64,000 nucleotides of DNA from DATEOR01 sp963841425 (GCA_963841425.1 CAWJCL010000002.1:248001-312000), one strand, 5' to 3'; counted from the first letter of the stretch, positions 16,739-25,500 are shown. The notes: generated by a model from the letters alone, not told the origin. Made by a program: numbers and translations.

Positions 16739-17727
16739 CCGCCTTGCCCCATGCCCTCGGCCGGTTCGGCGCCGAACTCGAGGTCGCCATTCGACGCGAT
16801 CTGGGCGCGCGGCGCAGGCGGCGACGGCTGCTGCGGGCCGCGGCTCTTTCGGCGGGGGCCGGAGCGGTTGCGCTCGGGATTCTGGCCGTCTTGCCGGGTG
16901 GTGGATCGTCCGTGGTCGGGCCTGCGGCGGCCGCCCTCGAAGTTTCGGATAACACGATTCTGCACATCGAGATGCGCGGTGAGCAGCACAACCCGGACGG
17001 CAGCGTTGTCAGCTGGCAGTCGGAGAACTGGCAGCTCAGCGAGGCCCCGTTTACCCGGCGGCAGATCGAGGTCGGACCGGACGGAATTCGTGCGGAATCG
17101 CTGGTCCGCGGCGATACCCAGGAGCTGTTCGACGCGGAGACGAACACGATCTACACCGCTTCTCAGGAGGAGCTCGCCGCATCTCATCCGGTGCCGATCA
17201 AGATCGTCTCGAAAGCCCGGTTGCGCAAGCTGACGCAGGGTTCGCCTCGGGATCTGGACGCGGCGCTGCGATACGGGGTCGCGAAGAGTGGCCGTGGCTA
17301 CACCGTCATTGCGACCAAGGAGGGCGCCAAGCGCCTTCGCGAGCAGCGTGCCCAGGCACAGGATTCAGGTGGTGGCGACGAGACGGCCGAGGAGCCGTTC
17401 CGCGCCGAGATTCTCGCGCTCCTCAATTCCGGCCGCGCCCAGGTGAACGGACACGTCGAGATTGACGGGCGCGACGCGATCCGCATCGAATCTCCCGACG
17501 GGAGGCAGGTCTACCTCGTCGACCCCGTGACCTACGCTCCGATCCAGTGGATCAGCACCGGGAACGGCGGCAGCGTGACGCTCCGATTCCCGGTCTACGA
17601 GGAGCTGCCCCTGAACGCCGACTCGATGGAGGTCTTCGACCTCTGGGCCCAGCACCCTGGGGCGCGCATCGTGCGCGATCCAGCTGCCTACCGGAATGCC
17701 GAGGCGCGGCTCTTTCCGCACGGTTAG
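16735..17727 (+). CDS. Membrane-anchored protein coupled to ECF sigma factor (putative anti-sigma or effector)
   Basis: 330 residues. A short Arg-rich cytoplasmic N-terminus (RRRRRR near 26-31) precedes a membrane helix (about 33-55), then a soluble outside domain with beta-strands and a Gln/Gly/Glu linker near 215. No zinc-binding anti-sigma motif is present and the cytoplasmic part is only about 30 residues, so a classic anti-sigma role is not certain. The genetic coupling (ATGA) to the sigma gene supports a joint function. Confidence 0.7.
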   Translation: MTALPHALGRFGAELEVAIRRDLGARRRRRRLLRAAALSAGAGAVALGILAVLPGGGSSVVGPAAAALEVSDNTILHIEMRGEQHNPDGSVVSWQSENWQLSEAPFTRRQIEVGPDGIRAESLVRGDTQELFDAETNTIYTASQEELAASHPVPIKIVSKARLRKLTQGSPRDLDAALRYGVAKSGRGYTVIATKEGAKRLREQRAQAQDSGGGDETAEEPFRAEILALLNSGRAQVNGHVEIDGRDAIRIESPDGRQVYLVDPVTYAPIQWISTGNGGSVTLRFPVYEELPLNADSMEVFDLWAQHPGARIVRDPAAYRNAEARLFPHG

Positions 17728-17755
17728 GAAGCAAGCGCAACAACACGGGACGGTG

Positions 17756-17777
17756 ATCGACGCGACAGAGCGTCGAT
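17756..17777. terminator. Hairpin between convergent genes
   Basis: ATCGACGC and GCGTCGAT form a perfect 8-bp stem with a GACAGA loop. It sits 28 bp after the plus-strand gene's stop and about 80 bp after the stop of the minus-strand oxidase operon. No T-run follows on either strand. Confidence 0.4.
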
Positions 17778-17854
17778 GCCCGCGACGACGGCTTTGAGGG
17801 CGCGTCGCCAGCGCGAGCTCCCGACATCCGCGCGCCTCAGCGCCTGCCGATTGG

Positions 17855-18166
17855 CTATCCGAGGCGCACCGGTGCCACGGACGCTGCGGCCACCTCGGGT
17901 CGCGCCGTGGAGTCTGGCGAGCGACGAAGCCGCACACGGTCGCTCGCGGCGGCCGGACGATCCGCAGCAAGCCTGGCGGCAAGAGGTGCGCAGCGCGCCG
18001 CTTCGTCGAGAACGCAGTCGACGACTTTCGCCGCGATCGCGTACGCGATCTCTTCGATCGCTGCGCGCTCGGCGGGCGTTACCGTCTGGAGGAGCGTGGT
18101 GGCGCGCACCAGTCGGTCCTCGGCGACCTCGCGCCCTCGTGCGCGCGCGACGGACCGATCCGTCAA
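17855..18166 (-). CDS. Small helical protein resembling the C-terminal dimerisation domain of glutamyl-tRNA reductase
   Basis: 103 residues. A TTG at 18166 overlaps the upstream stop as TTGA, the usual pattern of coupled translation. The stretch REVAEDRLVRATTLLQ, then TPAERAAIEEIAYAIAAKVV, has the LTPE(Q/E)R--(V/I)E-L--AI--K pattern of the HemA dimerisation helix bundle, but no catalytic or NADPH domain is present. The C-terminal 30 residues are Arg/Ser/Ala-rich and look disordered. As the last gene of the oxidase operon it may be an assembly or regulatory protein; that role is inference. Confidence 0.5.
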   Translation of the reverse strand: MTDRSVARARGREVAEDRLVRATTLLQTVTPAERAAIEEIAYAIAAKVVDCVLDEAARCAPLAARLAADRPAAASDRVRLRRSPDSTARPEVAAASVAPVRLG

Positions 18167-21100
18167 CGTGCTCGAGCCCCCGGCGCGAGCTGCACTCCCG
18201 TCGCCGACCGCTGAACTCCCTTCGCCGGAGCGCCGGTGAACCGGAAGCCGGCGAACATGATCGCGATCCCGAGCAGCTCTCCCACATAGACGAAGGAGTA
18301 GTCCCCGGCACGCGACATTCCAGTTGCCAGCGCAACGATGATCGCGCCACAGGCGATCCACGCGTTGGCACGCACCCGCCGCCGGCGCAGGATGGCGTAC
18401 AGCGATCCCCCTACGAGGAAGATCGTTCCGAAGCCGTTGAGGGTGATCGCCCAGAGGAAGACGTGGCCGCCGAGCGCCGAGTTCGCCGGCGGGCGGCCAC
18501 TCGGCGTCGCCGCAAGAAGCTGTTGGTCCACCGGTGCGAGCAGGACCGCCACCAACGCCGCGCAAGCCGCGGCGACGAGCGCTCCCGCGAGGACGTCCCG
18601 CGCACGCGGCGGAAGGAGAAGCCAGGCCGACCCGGCGCCCAGGCATGCCACTGCCAGCACTCCTCCGGCGAGATAGTACGTCCGGAAGAGCGCCGGACTC
18701 CAGCCGGAGCGCTGTGCCGCCGCCTCTGCGAGCGCCGCGGCCGCGAAGAGCGCGAAACCGAGGCCCCAGAAGGCCTTCTGTCCGGCCGGCCTACGGACGA
18801 AGCTGGAGATCAGCAGGCCGCTGAAGACGAGGGCGACGAGCGTCGCGGCGAGTGGAAGAAGCGTGTCGGCGATGGCCGGTGCGCTCGTCCTGTCGCCGCT
18901 GGAGATGGCTGTGACAGGCTCACCCCGAGGGACGACCGTGATGTAGGCGAAGTCGCGCCCGCCGAACATGCCTTCGTGCGTGGCCGCGAAGGCATACCGG
19001 CCAGGTTCGGGGACGCGGTCGGGGACGAGTCGGAGCGCGGTCGGGCCAGACGCGACCACGTGGAGAGGCAACGTTCCGTTGCGGTCGAGGTCGAACAGGG
19101 CGTACGCGCCGGGGTCGTCAACGGCTGCGGCCCGGACCACCAGAGAGCCAAGCTCGCTGGCATGTATGCGAAGGGCATCGGCGGGATACGGGTTCTGGGG
19201 GTCGGGCCAGGAGAAAAGCTTGACCAGGCCTCCCGGTGTGGAGAGGAACTGTCCCGTCACCTCGGACGTCAGCCGCGGTTGGTAGGTGTAGCGGACCGAG
19301 CTCGACCCCAGCCCAGCGAGCGCAGGCACGAAGGGGAGCGAGAGAAGAACGAGCGCTATCGTCCCAGCGGCGATGCTGACGCGGGTGCGATAGCTGCCGG
19401 GACGCAGGAGACGCAAGCGCCCGCCTCCTGGCGGATCGCCCAGCAGGCGGGACCGGCGCCGTGCGTGAGCTCGGTAGAGCAGAGCAGCCGAGAGAATCGC
19501 GCTCGCAGGAAGGTAGACGAGCTCGGCCTTCCACCCGATGCCGTGCAAGGGTCCCTCTGCGTACGGGCTGAAAGCGATCGGGACGATGGCCCAGGCGAGC
19601 GCGGGCCCTGCAATCAACAGAATCGATGCCACGAAGGGGAACCCGGCAAAGAGCCAGCCCATCCCAGGGAAGCCCAGGAGACCAAGAGGCAGCTCGTAGC
19701 CGGCGAGGGCCGCGGGGCTTCGCCGTTGCACCCTGCGTGGGATCCGGCCGGTGTAGAGCGACGGCATGGCGGCGAGAGCGCGGCGCGAAAGCTCGAACTG
19801 ACGTCCGTTCATCTGCCACGCGGCCGCTGCGTATGCCCAGAAGCCTGTGAGAGCGACGAGGGCAGCCGGGACGAGCGCGAGCGAGGCCCACGGCTCGAGT
19901 GAAGAAACCGCATGGGCAAATGTGCCGCCGGTGGAGACCTGGTGCGCCTCGGCCGCCGCGAAGGCGAGCCCGAAACCGTAGTAGGCAAGCATTCCGCCCC
20001 AGACAGCAGTGAGAGCGAGTCTCGCCCGTCCTGCCGGCCACGGCGACCCGAGGCGGGTCAGGACGGCGAGCGCGAGCCCGAGCAGGACGACCATGAGACC
20101 GCCGAGCATGTTCAGCTGCGCGTGGAGGTTGACGATCGTGTCCCCACCCTCCCCGCCCCGGTCGAGGAGCTCGTTCACGCTGGGAACGGCCTGCACGGGC
20201 CCCTGGAGCGTCCCGAGAGCGAGAGCTGCGCAGCCGGCGAAGACGAACAGGCGCAGCGGCCCTGAGATCGTCCGCGCGGATCGCACGAGGACCGCGAGGG
20301 TGAGCCAAAGAGCGGCGAACATGGCGAGGCCTCCGCCCAGGATCAGGTAGGGATGGAGCGGAGTGGCTTCCTCGGCCTGCTCCGGCGTGAGCAGGCGATC
20401 GACGACGAGCCGGCCCTCGTGGAAGCCGAGGTAGAGCGCCGCCCCGTAGAAGGCGAGCGATCCCGCCAGGAGCGACCAGAAGCAGGCATTGGCCGCCCGC
20501 CTCGAAGGACGGGTGCCGCCGAAACGCGGCAGGAGGTAGAACGCGGCTCCGACCACGAGCATGGTCAGGCCGGTGACGAGGTTGATGTGCGCGTGCGAGA
20601 TCGGATCGATCCATTCCCCAGCGTGCCCCGCTTCGTAGAGCCAGCTCGCGTTGGCCGGCTGTACCTGGATCACGCCCTGCACCGTTCCGACCGTGAGCGC
20701 TCCTGCCCCGACGCCGAGGAACTTCCAGAGGTGCCCGTCGGGTTTGGCGACGCGCACGAGGCGCGCCTGGAAGACCGTCAGGAAGACGGTGGCCGCGAAG
20801 CACCAGTACCCGAGGCCCATCACGCCCGCGCCCATGCCGACCGGCAAGCGGTACCAGTCGCCCATGTGCCGCTTGGCGGCCTCGTAGTTCGAGCCCTCCG
20901 CGACGAGGTGGCTCATCGCGATTCCGTTCTCGACGAGCGCCACGTAGAAGACGAGCAGCCCAAGGGCCGTCAGCCAGAAAGACGCCTGGGCGAGACCCGG
21001 GCTCGCGAGCGGTCGCCCGACGATCCGCGGGAGGACGTACCAGCACAGACCGGTGGAGATCAGCGTGCCCCCGCCGACGATCATGATGTGGGTGTTCGAG

Positions 21101-21387
21101 AGGTCGCGGACGAGGTGGCCCGCGTACCCGCCACGAGCAAGCCACTCGGCCGCCCACGGGATGTTCTTCGCCGCCATGTGCACGCCGCCAATGACGAGGA
21201 AGATCCCGCCTGCAACGAAGTACTTTCCGAGGCGCACGTCCTGCGCCCCGAGCTCCGCATCCGAGTAGGGCTCGGTCCGTACCGGCGGGCGTTGGCCGGG
21301 CAGGAGGCGCATGAGCGCCACGATGATCACCGCGAAGAATGCGACGTAGCTCAGGAACTGGAGCGACGAGAGGTGCTGGACCCACAT
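18163..21387 (-). CDS. Giant heme-copper-oxidase-like integral membrane protein
   Basis: 1074 residues and at least 16-18 predicted membrane helices. The first 530 residues contain three similar modules. Each opens with a His-bearing helix (NTH100IMIVGGGTLISTG; SH265AH267INLVTGLTML; NLH422AQLNMLGGLMV) that runs into an (F/Y)-LPR-like end, followed by two or three more helices. This matches the three-fold layout (helices II, VI, X) of oxidase subunit I and NO reductases. The paired HH of helix VII is absent and the third module has HAQ instead of HAH, so the metal set differs from the CcoN-like protein in the same operon. Residues about 560-690 hold more helices, about 695-825 an outside beta-rich domain, and about 840-1055 a further helix group. 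An accessory or a non-canonical reductase/oxidase are both possible. Confidence 0.7.
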   Translation of the reverse strand: MWVQHLSSLQFLSYVAFFAVIIVALMRLLPGQRPPVRTEPYSDAELGAQDVRLGKYFVAGGIFLVIGGVHMAAKNIPWAAEWLARGGYAGHLVRDLSNTHIMIVGGGTLISTGLCWYVLPRIVGRPLASPGLAQASFWLTALGLLVFYVALVENGIAMSHLVAEGSNYEAAKRHMGDWYRLPVGMGAGVMGLGYWCFAATVFLTVFQARLVRVAKPDGHLWKFLGVGAGALTVGTVQGVIQVQPANASWLYEAGHAGEWIDPISHAHINLVTGLTMLVVGAAFYLLPRFGGTRPSRRAANACFWSLLAGSLAFYGAALYLGFHEGRLVVDRLLTPEQAEEATPLHPYLILGGGLAMFAALWLTLAVLVRSARTISGPLRLFVFAGCAALALGTLQGPVQAVPSVNELLDRGGEGGDTIVNLHAQLNMLGGLMVVLLGLALAVLTRLGSPWPAGRARLALTAVWGGMLAYYGFGLAFAAAEAHQVSTGGTFAHAVSSLEPWASLALVPAALVALTGFWAYAAAAWQMNGRQFELSRRALAAMPSLYTGRIPRRVQRRSPAALAGYELPLGLLGFPGMGWLFAGFPFVASILLIAGPALAWAIVPIAFSPYAEGPLHGIGWKAELVYLPASAILSAALLYRAHARRRSRLLGDPPGGGRLRLLRPGSYRTRVSIAAGTIALVLLSLPFVPALAGLGSSSVRYTYQPRLTSEVTGQFLSTPGGLVKLFSWPDPQNPYPADALRIHASELGSLVVRAAAVDDPGAYALFDLDRNGTLPLHVVASGPTALRLVPDRVPEPGRYAFAATHEGMFGGRDFAYITVVPRGEPVTAISSGDRTSAPAIADTLLPLAATLVALVFSGLLISSFVRRPAGQKAFWGLGFALFAAAALAEAAAQRSGWSPALFRTYYLAGGVLAVACLGAGSAWLLLPPRARDVLAGALVAAACAALVAVLLAPVDQQLLAATPSGRPPANSALGGHVFLWAITLNGFGTIFLVGGSLYAILRRRRVRANAWIACGAIIVALATGMSRAGDYSFVYVGELLGIAIMFAGFRFTGAPAKGVQRSATGVQLAPGARAR

Positions 21388-21396
21388 GGCGCGGGG

Positions 21397-21567
21397 TCAG
21401 CGCAGCCCGGGCTCGAGGAAGTAGACCGTCAGCGTCCAGGCGAGGTAGAGCACGACGAACACGGCGAGGATCACCCAGGCTCGATTCTGGGCCCGGCGGG
21501 AGTGCCTGACCTCTTCCCCCACATCCCGGTACCCGACGAGCGGACGGGCAGGCTTCGGCTCTTCCAT
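21397..21567 (-). CDS. Small single-span subunit of the oxidase operon
   Basis: 56 residues. A charged N-terminal half (VGYRDVGEEVRHSRRAQNR) precedes one membrane helix (WVILAVFVVLYLAWTLTVYF) and a short tail. ATG 21567 overlaps the previous stop as TGATG. Size and position recall the single-helix subunits (CcoQ/CcoS type) of cbb3 oxidases, though sequence identity with them is not evident. Confidence 0.65.
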   Translation of the reverse strand: MEEPKPARPLVGYRDVGEEVRHSRRAQNRAWVILAVFVVLYLAWTLTVYFLEPGLR

Positions 21568-21878
21568 CAGAAGATCTTCTCCATGACCATGGTCTCCTCG
21601 GAGTCGAGCTCGGCGACGTCGCCGAGCATGCGCATGAACGTGTACCCGCGCTCGAGGAACACCTCGAGCTGCTCAATCGTGTCCCACGTCGTGTAGCAGT
21701 GAACGAGCATCGCCTCCGGCTCGGCGCGCGCGAAGACGTCGAAGCTCTGGCATCCGGGGTATTCCTGGACGTGTGCCTTGAGCGCCTGGAGCGACGCGAA
21801 CACCGTCACCCAGTCGCCGAGCGGAATCGTCGCCTCGGTATGGGTCGAATAGGCGACGTACGGCGGAGCAACGGTCAT
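21567..21878 (-). CDS. Dimeric alpha/beta-barrel (ABM-like) protein of the oxidase operon
   Basis: 103 residues. The pattern VFASLQALKAHVQEYPGCQS, FDVFARAEPEAMLVHCYTTW and LEVFLERGYTFMRMLGD fits the ferredoxin-like dimeric barrel used by ABM enzymes, heme oxygenases of the IsdG type and chlorite-dismutase relatives. No fixed catalytic residues can be assigned. It is translated with its neighbours through TGATG overlaps on both sides, so it probably serves the membrane complex, perhaps in heme handling or as a soluble subunit. Confidence 0.65.
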   Translation of the reverse strand: MTVAPPYVAYSTHTEATIPLGDWVTVFASLQALKAHVQEYPGCQSFDVFARAEPEAMLVHCYTTWDTIEQLEVFLERGYTFMRMLGDVAELDSEETMVMEKIF

Positions 21879-22237
21879 CAGAACTTCTGTCCCCACACGA
21901 GGTGGCCGACGATCAGCGCGACCGCAAAGCCGGTCAGGACGACCGTGAGAAGGATGAAGAAGAGCGTGGCCGGCCCGGCCTGCTCGGTCGTGTAACCGCC
22001 GAAGCTGTCGACCGGGTACATCGCTCCCCGCCCTTCGGTGCGCTGCAGAGTCGTGCGGTATTGCCAGACCCAGAAGAGGATGCCGAGAACGAGGACGATG
22101 ACGAATCCCCAGAGCCAGGCCAGTTGGATCCAGAGAACGTGCCAGGTGGCGACCTCGTGGTCGGTCTGATGGTGTGCCTGCAGGTAGTCGTAGTACTGCT
22201 CCACCGTTTGTGGCGAGTCGCCGGTCGGCATCCCCAT
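21878..22237 (-). CDS. Two-span membrane protein of the oxidase operon
   Basis: 119 residues. An N-terminal acidic/His-rich stretch (QAHHQTDHEVATWHVLW) leads into a first helix (LAWLWGFVIVLVLGILFWVWQ), a polar loop, and a second helix (ATLFFILLTVVLTGFAVALIVG). The start at 22237 overlaps the preceding stop as TGATG; the open frame continues upstream but that part is read by the previous gene. Two helices plus a loop would suit a small oxidase subunit; no known family was recognised. Confidence 0.65.
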   Translation of the reverse strand: MGMPTGDSPQTVEQYYDYLQAHHQTDHEVATWHVLWIQLAWLWGFVIVLVLGILFWVWQYRTTLQRTEGRGAMYPVDSFGGYTTEQAGPATLFFILLTVVLTGFAVALIVGHLVWGQKF

Positions 22238-22524
22238 CAGCTCCACTCCTCCTCGTCGAGCGCCCAGTCGGGCGTGTAGTAGTCCTCCTCCTCCACGTAG
22301 AGCGGGATGGACGCCGCCTTGTCGACATCCTGGAAGTGCCCGAGCTTCCAGGCCGTGATAAAGACCACGAGCGCAAGCCCGGAGAAGATGAAGAACGTGT
22401 CCATCATCCAGTCCGCCATGACCCACTTGGACTGGTCGTTCTCAGGGGCGTCGTGCGCGAGCGCCGTGGCCGGAAGCGCGAGCGCCGAGAGGCCGACCAA
22501 AGCGATGACCCCGACACGCCTCAT
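22237..22524 (-). CDS. Small exported membrane protein of the oxidase operon
   Basis: 95 residues. A signal peptide (MRRVGVIALVGLSALALPATALA-H) is followed by a short outside segment, one membrane helix (about 41-60, FFIFSGLALVVFITAWKLG) and an acidic C-terminus rich in Asp, Glu, Tyr and Trp (VEEEDYYTPDWALDEEEW). ATG 22524 overlaps the stop of the cytochrome c gene as ATGA. It is likely a structural or assembly subunit of the oxidase. No homologous family was recognised. Confidence 0.65.
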   Translation of the reverse strand: MRRVGVIALVGLSALALPATALAHDAPENDQSKWVMADWMMDTFFIFSGLALVVFITAWKLGHFQDVDKAASIPLYVEEEDYYTPDWALDEEEWS

Positions 22525-23951
22525 TGTTGCCCCGGCACGGTCGGCGGAATGGCCTTCTGCGACTCGGGCGGAAGCTTCTCTCCACGCGCCTGGGCGTCAC
22601 TCCACGCCTGGTCGAGGAGTTGCTGGTAGATCGTCCGGATGCCGTCGGCGGCATCCTGGAGCGAAAGTCGCGTGACGCCGTCGTTGACCAGGAAGGAGTC
22701 TCCGGGCGCGAGGCCCGGGAAGACGCGCATGGCTTCCTGCATGAAGGGATCACTGGCGTCTGCTTGGGTGAAGGAGACGTTGGCCTCGAGCTTCTGCTGG
22801 CTCTTGAGCCAGGCGAGGAGCTCGTCCGAGGGCGTCCAGACGATGTAGTCGCTCGGCTCGGGGTTCACGTTCGGGTCGAGCGTCCCGTTCGGGATCGTCT
22901 TCAGGAAGAGGACTACGCGCCAGATGTCGTCGACTGAGAGGCGGTCGCCGAAGTTCTCCATCGCCGTTCCCGGCCAACCCCGGAGGATCCGGTAGTAGAA
23001 GTCGCCGGGACCCGTGTCGCCGCCGCAGCAGGCGTCGTCCTTGTCGGTGAAGTCGGCCGGAATGGGCGAGAGGAAGCTCGCCCCGGGCCCCTTGCCGTCG
23101 CCCTTCTCGCCGTGACAGCCGACGCAGCGGTCGAGGAAGACTTCCTTGCCCCGATAGAGGTTCTGCTCGGTCACCGGGAGGGGATTGCCGGAGAGCCAAT
23201 AGCTCCGGTCGATCTGGGAGAGGTTGGGCGCCTCCTCCAGCTGGCCCTCGGGAGGCGCCAGACCATCCTCGTTCGGCTGGAGCGGCGGCTTCGTCGCTCC
23301 CTGGAAACCCGTGTACGGCTCCGGGAAGCCCTGGTTCACGAGCACGATGTGCTTCGAGTACAGCTGTCCCGCGTAGCGCAACAGACCCGATTTGCCGCTC
23401 CGGGTCTCCACGTAGGTGACGAGCTGATCGACCTGCTCATCGGAGAAAAGGGACTTCATCGACGCCATGAGCGAGAGCGGGTCCATGTAGCGAGGGTCGT
23501 AGAAATGTGCGCGCTGCCAGTCGTCCGGGTGCCAGCCGGACTCCTGGGAAAGGTCGGGGCCCGTGCGCTCGGTTCCCAGCAGGTTGGGCGATTGGTCGCT
23601 CCCGTAGAAGTCCCCAGGCTGCGAGACCTTCGGGTAGAGGAAGTAGTTCGCGTAGCGAACGTCTTGCGGGCGCGAGTACCCGGAGTGGCAGGTGTAGCAG
23701 CCGTTCGAGGCGAACAGGTTTCGGCCTTTCACGGCCGTGGCGGACAGAGGAGCCCAGTCGTCGGAGGGAGGCGGGTCGAAGGTGTGGATCGGGAGCCAGA
23801 CGACGATCGCGACGACCGTGAAGAATGCGATCAGCCCGCCGATGCCCGCGACGAGCGGCGTGATGAGCATCCGCTCCGGCGGATGGCGCACCCAGCCACG
23901 CGGAAGGCGTGACCGGTTCTCTTGCTCGCTGTCCGGGCGCTCGTCCGCCAT
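22521..23951 (-). CDS. Membrane-anchored diheme cytochrome c (CcoO/CcoP-like)
   Basis: 476 residues. One membrane helix near 30-55 anchors the protein. The first heme site CYTCH is at about 85-89 with the nearby Ser-Arg-Pro-Gln-Asp-Val-Arg-Tyr-Ala that is characteristic of CcoO, and the second, CVGCH, at about 276-280 in a CcoP-like cytochrome c domain (GEKGDGKGPG follows). A Cys-Cys pair occurs near 308. The two domains are normally separate CcoO and CcoP subunits; here they seem combined. It passes electrons from a quinol-oxidising donor to the CcoN-like subunit encoded just upstream (3-bp gap). Confidence 0.85.
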   Translation of the reverse strand: MADERPDSEQENRSRLPRGWVRHPPERMLITPLVAGIGGLIAFFTVVAIVVWLPIHTFDPPPSDDWAPLSATAVKGRNLFASNGCYTCHSGYSRPQDVRYANYFLYPKVSQPGDFYGSDQSPNLLGTERTGPDLSQESGWHPDDWQRAHFYDPRYMDPLSLMASMKSLFSDEQVDQLVTYVETRSGKSGLLRYAGQLYSKHIVLVNQGFPEPYTGFQGATKPPLQPNEDGLAPPEGQLEEAPNLSQIDRSYWLSGNPLPVTEQNLYRGKEVFLDRCVGCHGEKGDGKGPGASFLSPIPADFTDKDDACCGGDTGPGDFYYRILRGWPGTAMENFGDRLSVDDIWRVVLFLKTIPNGTLDPNVNPEPSDYIVWTPSDELLAWLKSQQKLEANVSFTQADASDPFMQEAMRVFPGLAPGDSFLVNDGVTRLSLQDAADGIRTIYQQLLDQAWSDAQARGEKLPPESQKAIPPTVPGQQ

Positions 23952-23954
23952 TTC

Positions 23955-25460
23955 TCAGGCCTGCAGCTCGAGCGGAGGCGCGACGACATCCGCCACCTGC
24001 ATCGTCTCGCGCCGCCGGCGCTCGTGGGTGTTGGTGAAGATCGTCAGCCCGATGTTCACCATCTGGACGATCCCCGAGACGACGATCATTGCTCCGAAGA
24101 TCCCCCGCGCGATGTAGTACGCATGCAGCTGCGGAAGGACGTTCACCTCGGGGATCCCCTGCTCCCAGCTGAAGCCCTGCTGGAAGCCGGCCAGGGTGAG
24201 GACGCTGAAGAAGCCGGTGAACCCGACTGTGACGAGCCAGTACTGCCACTCGGTCAGGCTGCGGCTGAACAGCGGACGCTGGTAGACCTGGGCGACGATG
24301 TAGTCGATCACGCCCATTCCGAGGATGGTGAAGGCACCGAGCAGGGCTAAGTGGGCGTGCGCGACGACGAAGTTGGTGAAGTGCGTCAGCTTGTTGAAGG
24401 GCTGGAGGGCCTCGAACGCCCCCTGGACGTTCACCAGGAAGTAGAAGAAGAACGCCGTCATGGTGAAGCGCAGGGGTAAGTTCGTGAAGAACTTCTCCCA
24501 GTTGCCCTTCATCGTCCCGAGGATGTTGATCGTGAACGCGAAGACCGGGACGAGGAGCATCCAGGAGGAGACCTCCGCGACCGTCTTCAGCCACGCCGGC
24601 GTAGGCGACTGCAGAATGTGGTGGTCGCCGACGCCGGTATAGAAGAACGCCATCCCCCAGAACGAGATGAGCGAGAGCGTGTAGCTGTAGAGCGGGGTGT
24701 TCGTGACGCGGGGGACGATGTAGTAGGTGAGCGCGAGGAGCATCGGCGTGAGCCAGAGACCGAAGAGGTTGTGCGCGTACCACCAGTTGAGGATCGCGTC
24801 CGAGAGGCTCCCGCTGAGCGCTCCCGAAGGGGAGCCCCAGATGCTGCCGGGCCGCCAGATGACGTTCCCGATTGCGTAGTCGACCGCGAGCCAGATCGGG
24901 CTGGCGATGAAGAACCAGACGGAGACGTAGATCGGCCGGATCGTCCGAATCGACACCGTCGCGAGGATGTTGAAGATGTTCGCGCACCAGATGACGAGGA
25001 GCGCGATGTCGATCGGCCAGATGAACTCCGCGTACTCGCGGCCCTGGCTGTGACCGGTCAGAAGCGCGATCACTCCGAGGAGGTACATCAGGTTCCAGGC
25101 CCAGGCGCAGAGGATGCCGAGACGCTCGCTCCACATTCCGCGGGTGCCGACGAGGCGGGGAAGCATGTAGAAGAGCGCTCCGAAGTACATCATCGTGAGC
25201 CAGGCGAGGATGACCCCGTTCACGTGTGACGGCCGCACCCGGCTGAACGAGAGCCAGGAGAAGCTGCTGAACGCCTCTGGCGTGACGAACTCGGTCGCGA
25301 GGACGAGCCCGAAGAGGTCGACGACCGTCAGCCAGACGATCGAGGACAGAAGCCAGTGCTTCGCGGCCCCGTCCGGGAACGGGAAGGGTCTCCTCGGCCG
25401 CTCGGTCGCGGGCGCGGGGGGCTCGAGAACCGCCGCTCCTGGGGAGACAGGCTCGCCCAT
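23955..25460 (-). CDS. ccoN: cbb3-type cytochrome c oxidase catalytic subunit I
   Basis: 501 residues and about 12 helices. All C-family metal and heme ligands are present: low-spin heme His in RPSH79VNGV, CuB His in WWYAH230NLFG, the helix VII Tyr (FFY274TG) and pair H280-H281 in GVGDHH, and H368-A-H370 in FVVAHAHLALLG for the two hemes. The enzyme reduces oxygen at the membrane and pumps protons. It is the first gene of an eight-gene operon with very tight spacing down to 17855. The operon is divergent from a response-regulator gene across a 107-bp intergenic region containing GTCAT repeats that may control it. Confidence 0.9.
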   Translation of the reverse strand: MGEPVSPGAAVLEPPAPATERPRRPFPFPDGAAKHWLLSSIVWLTVVDLFGLVLATEFVTPEAFSSFSWLSFSRVRPSHVNGVILAWLTMMYFGALFYMLPRLVGTRGMWSERLGILCAWAWNLMYLLGVIALLTGHSQGREYAEFIWPIDIALLVIWCANIFNILATVSIRTIRPIYVSVWFFIASPIWLAVDYAIGNVIWRPGSIWGSPSGALSGSLSDAILNWWYAHNLFGLWLTPMLLALTYYIVPRVTNTPLYSYTLSLISFWGMAFFYTGVGDHHILQSPTPAWLKTVAEVSSWMLLVPVFAFTINILGTMKGNWEKFFTNLPLRFTMTAFFFYFLVNVQGAFEALQPFNKLTHFTNFVVAHAHLALLGAFTILGMGVIDYIVAQVYQRPLFSRSLTEWQYWLVTVGFTGFFSVLTLAGFQQGFSWEQGIPEVNVLPQLHAYYIARGIFGAMIVVSGIVQMVNIGLTIFTNTHERRRRETMQVADVVAPPLELQA

Positions 25461-25500
25461 CGCGGGAAATCTAGGGTGCCTGTGACGCGTGTCCAGCGAA

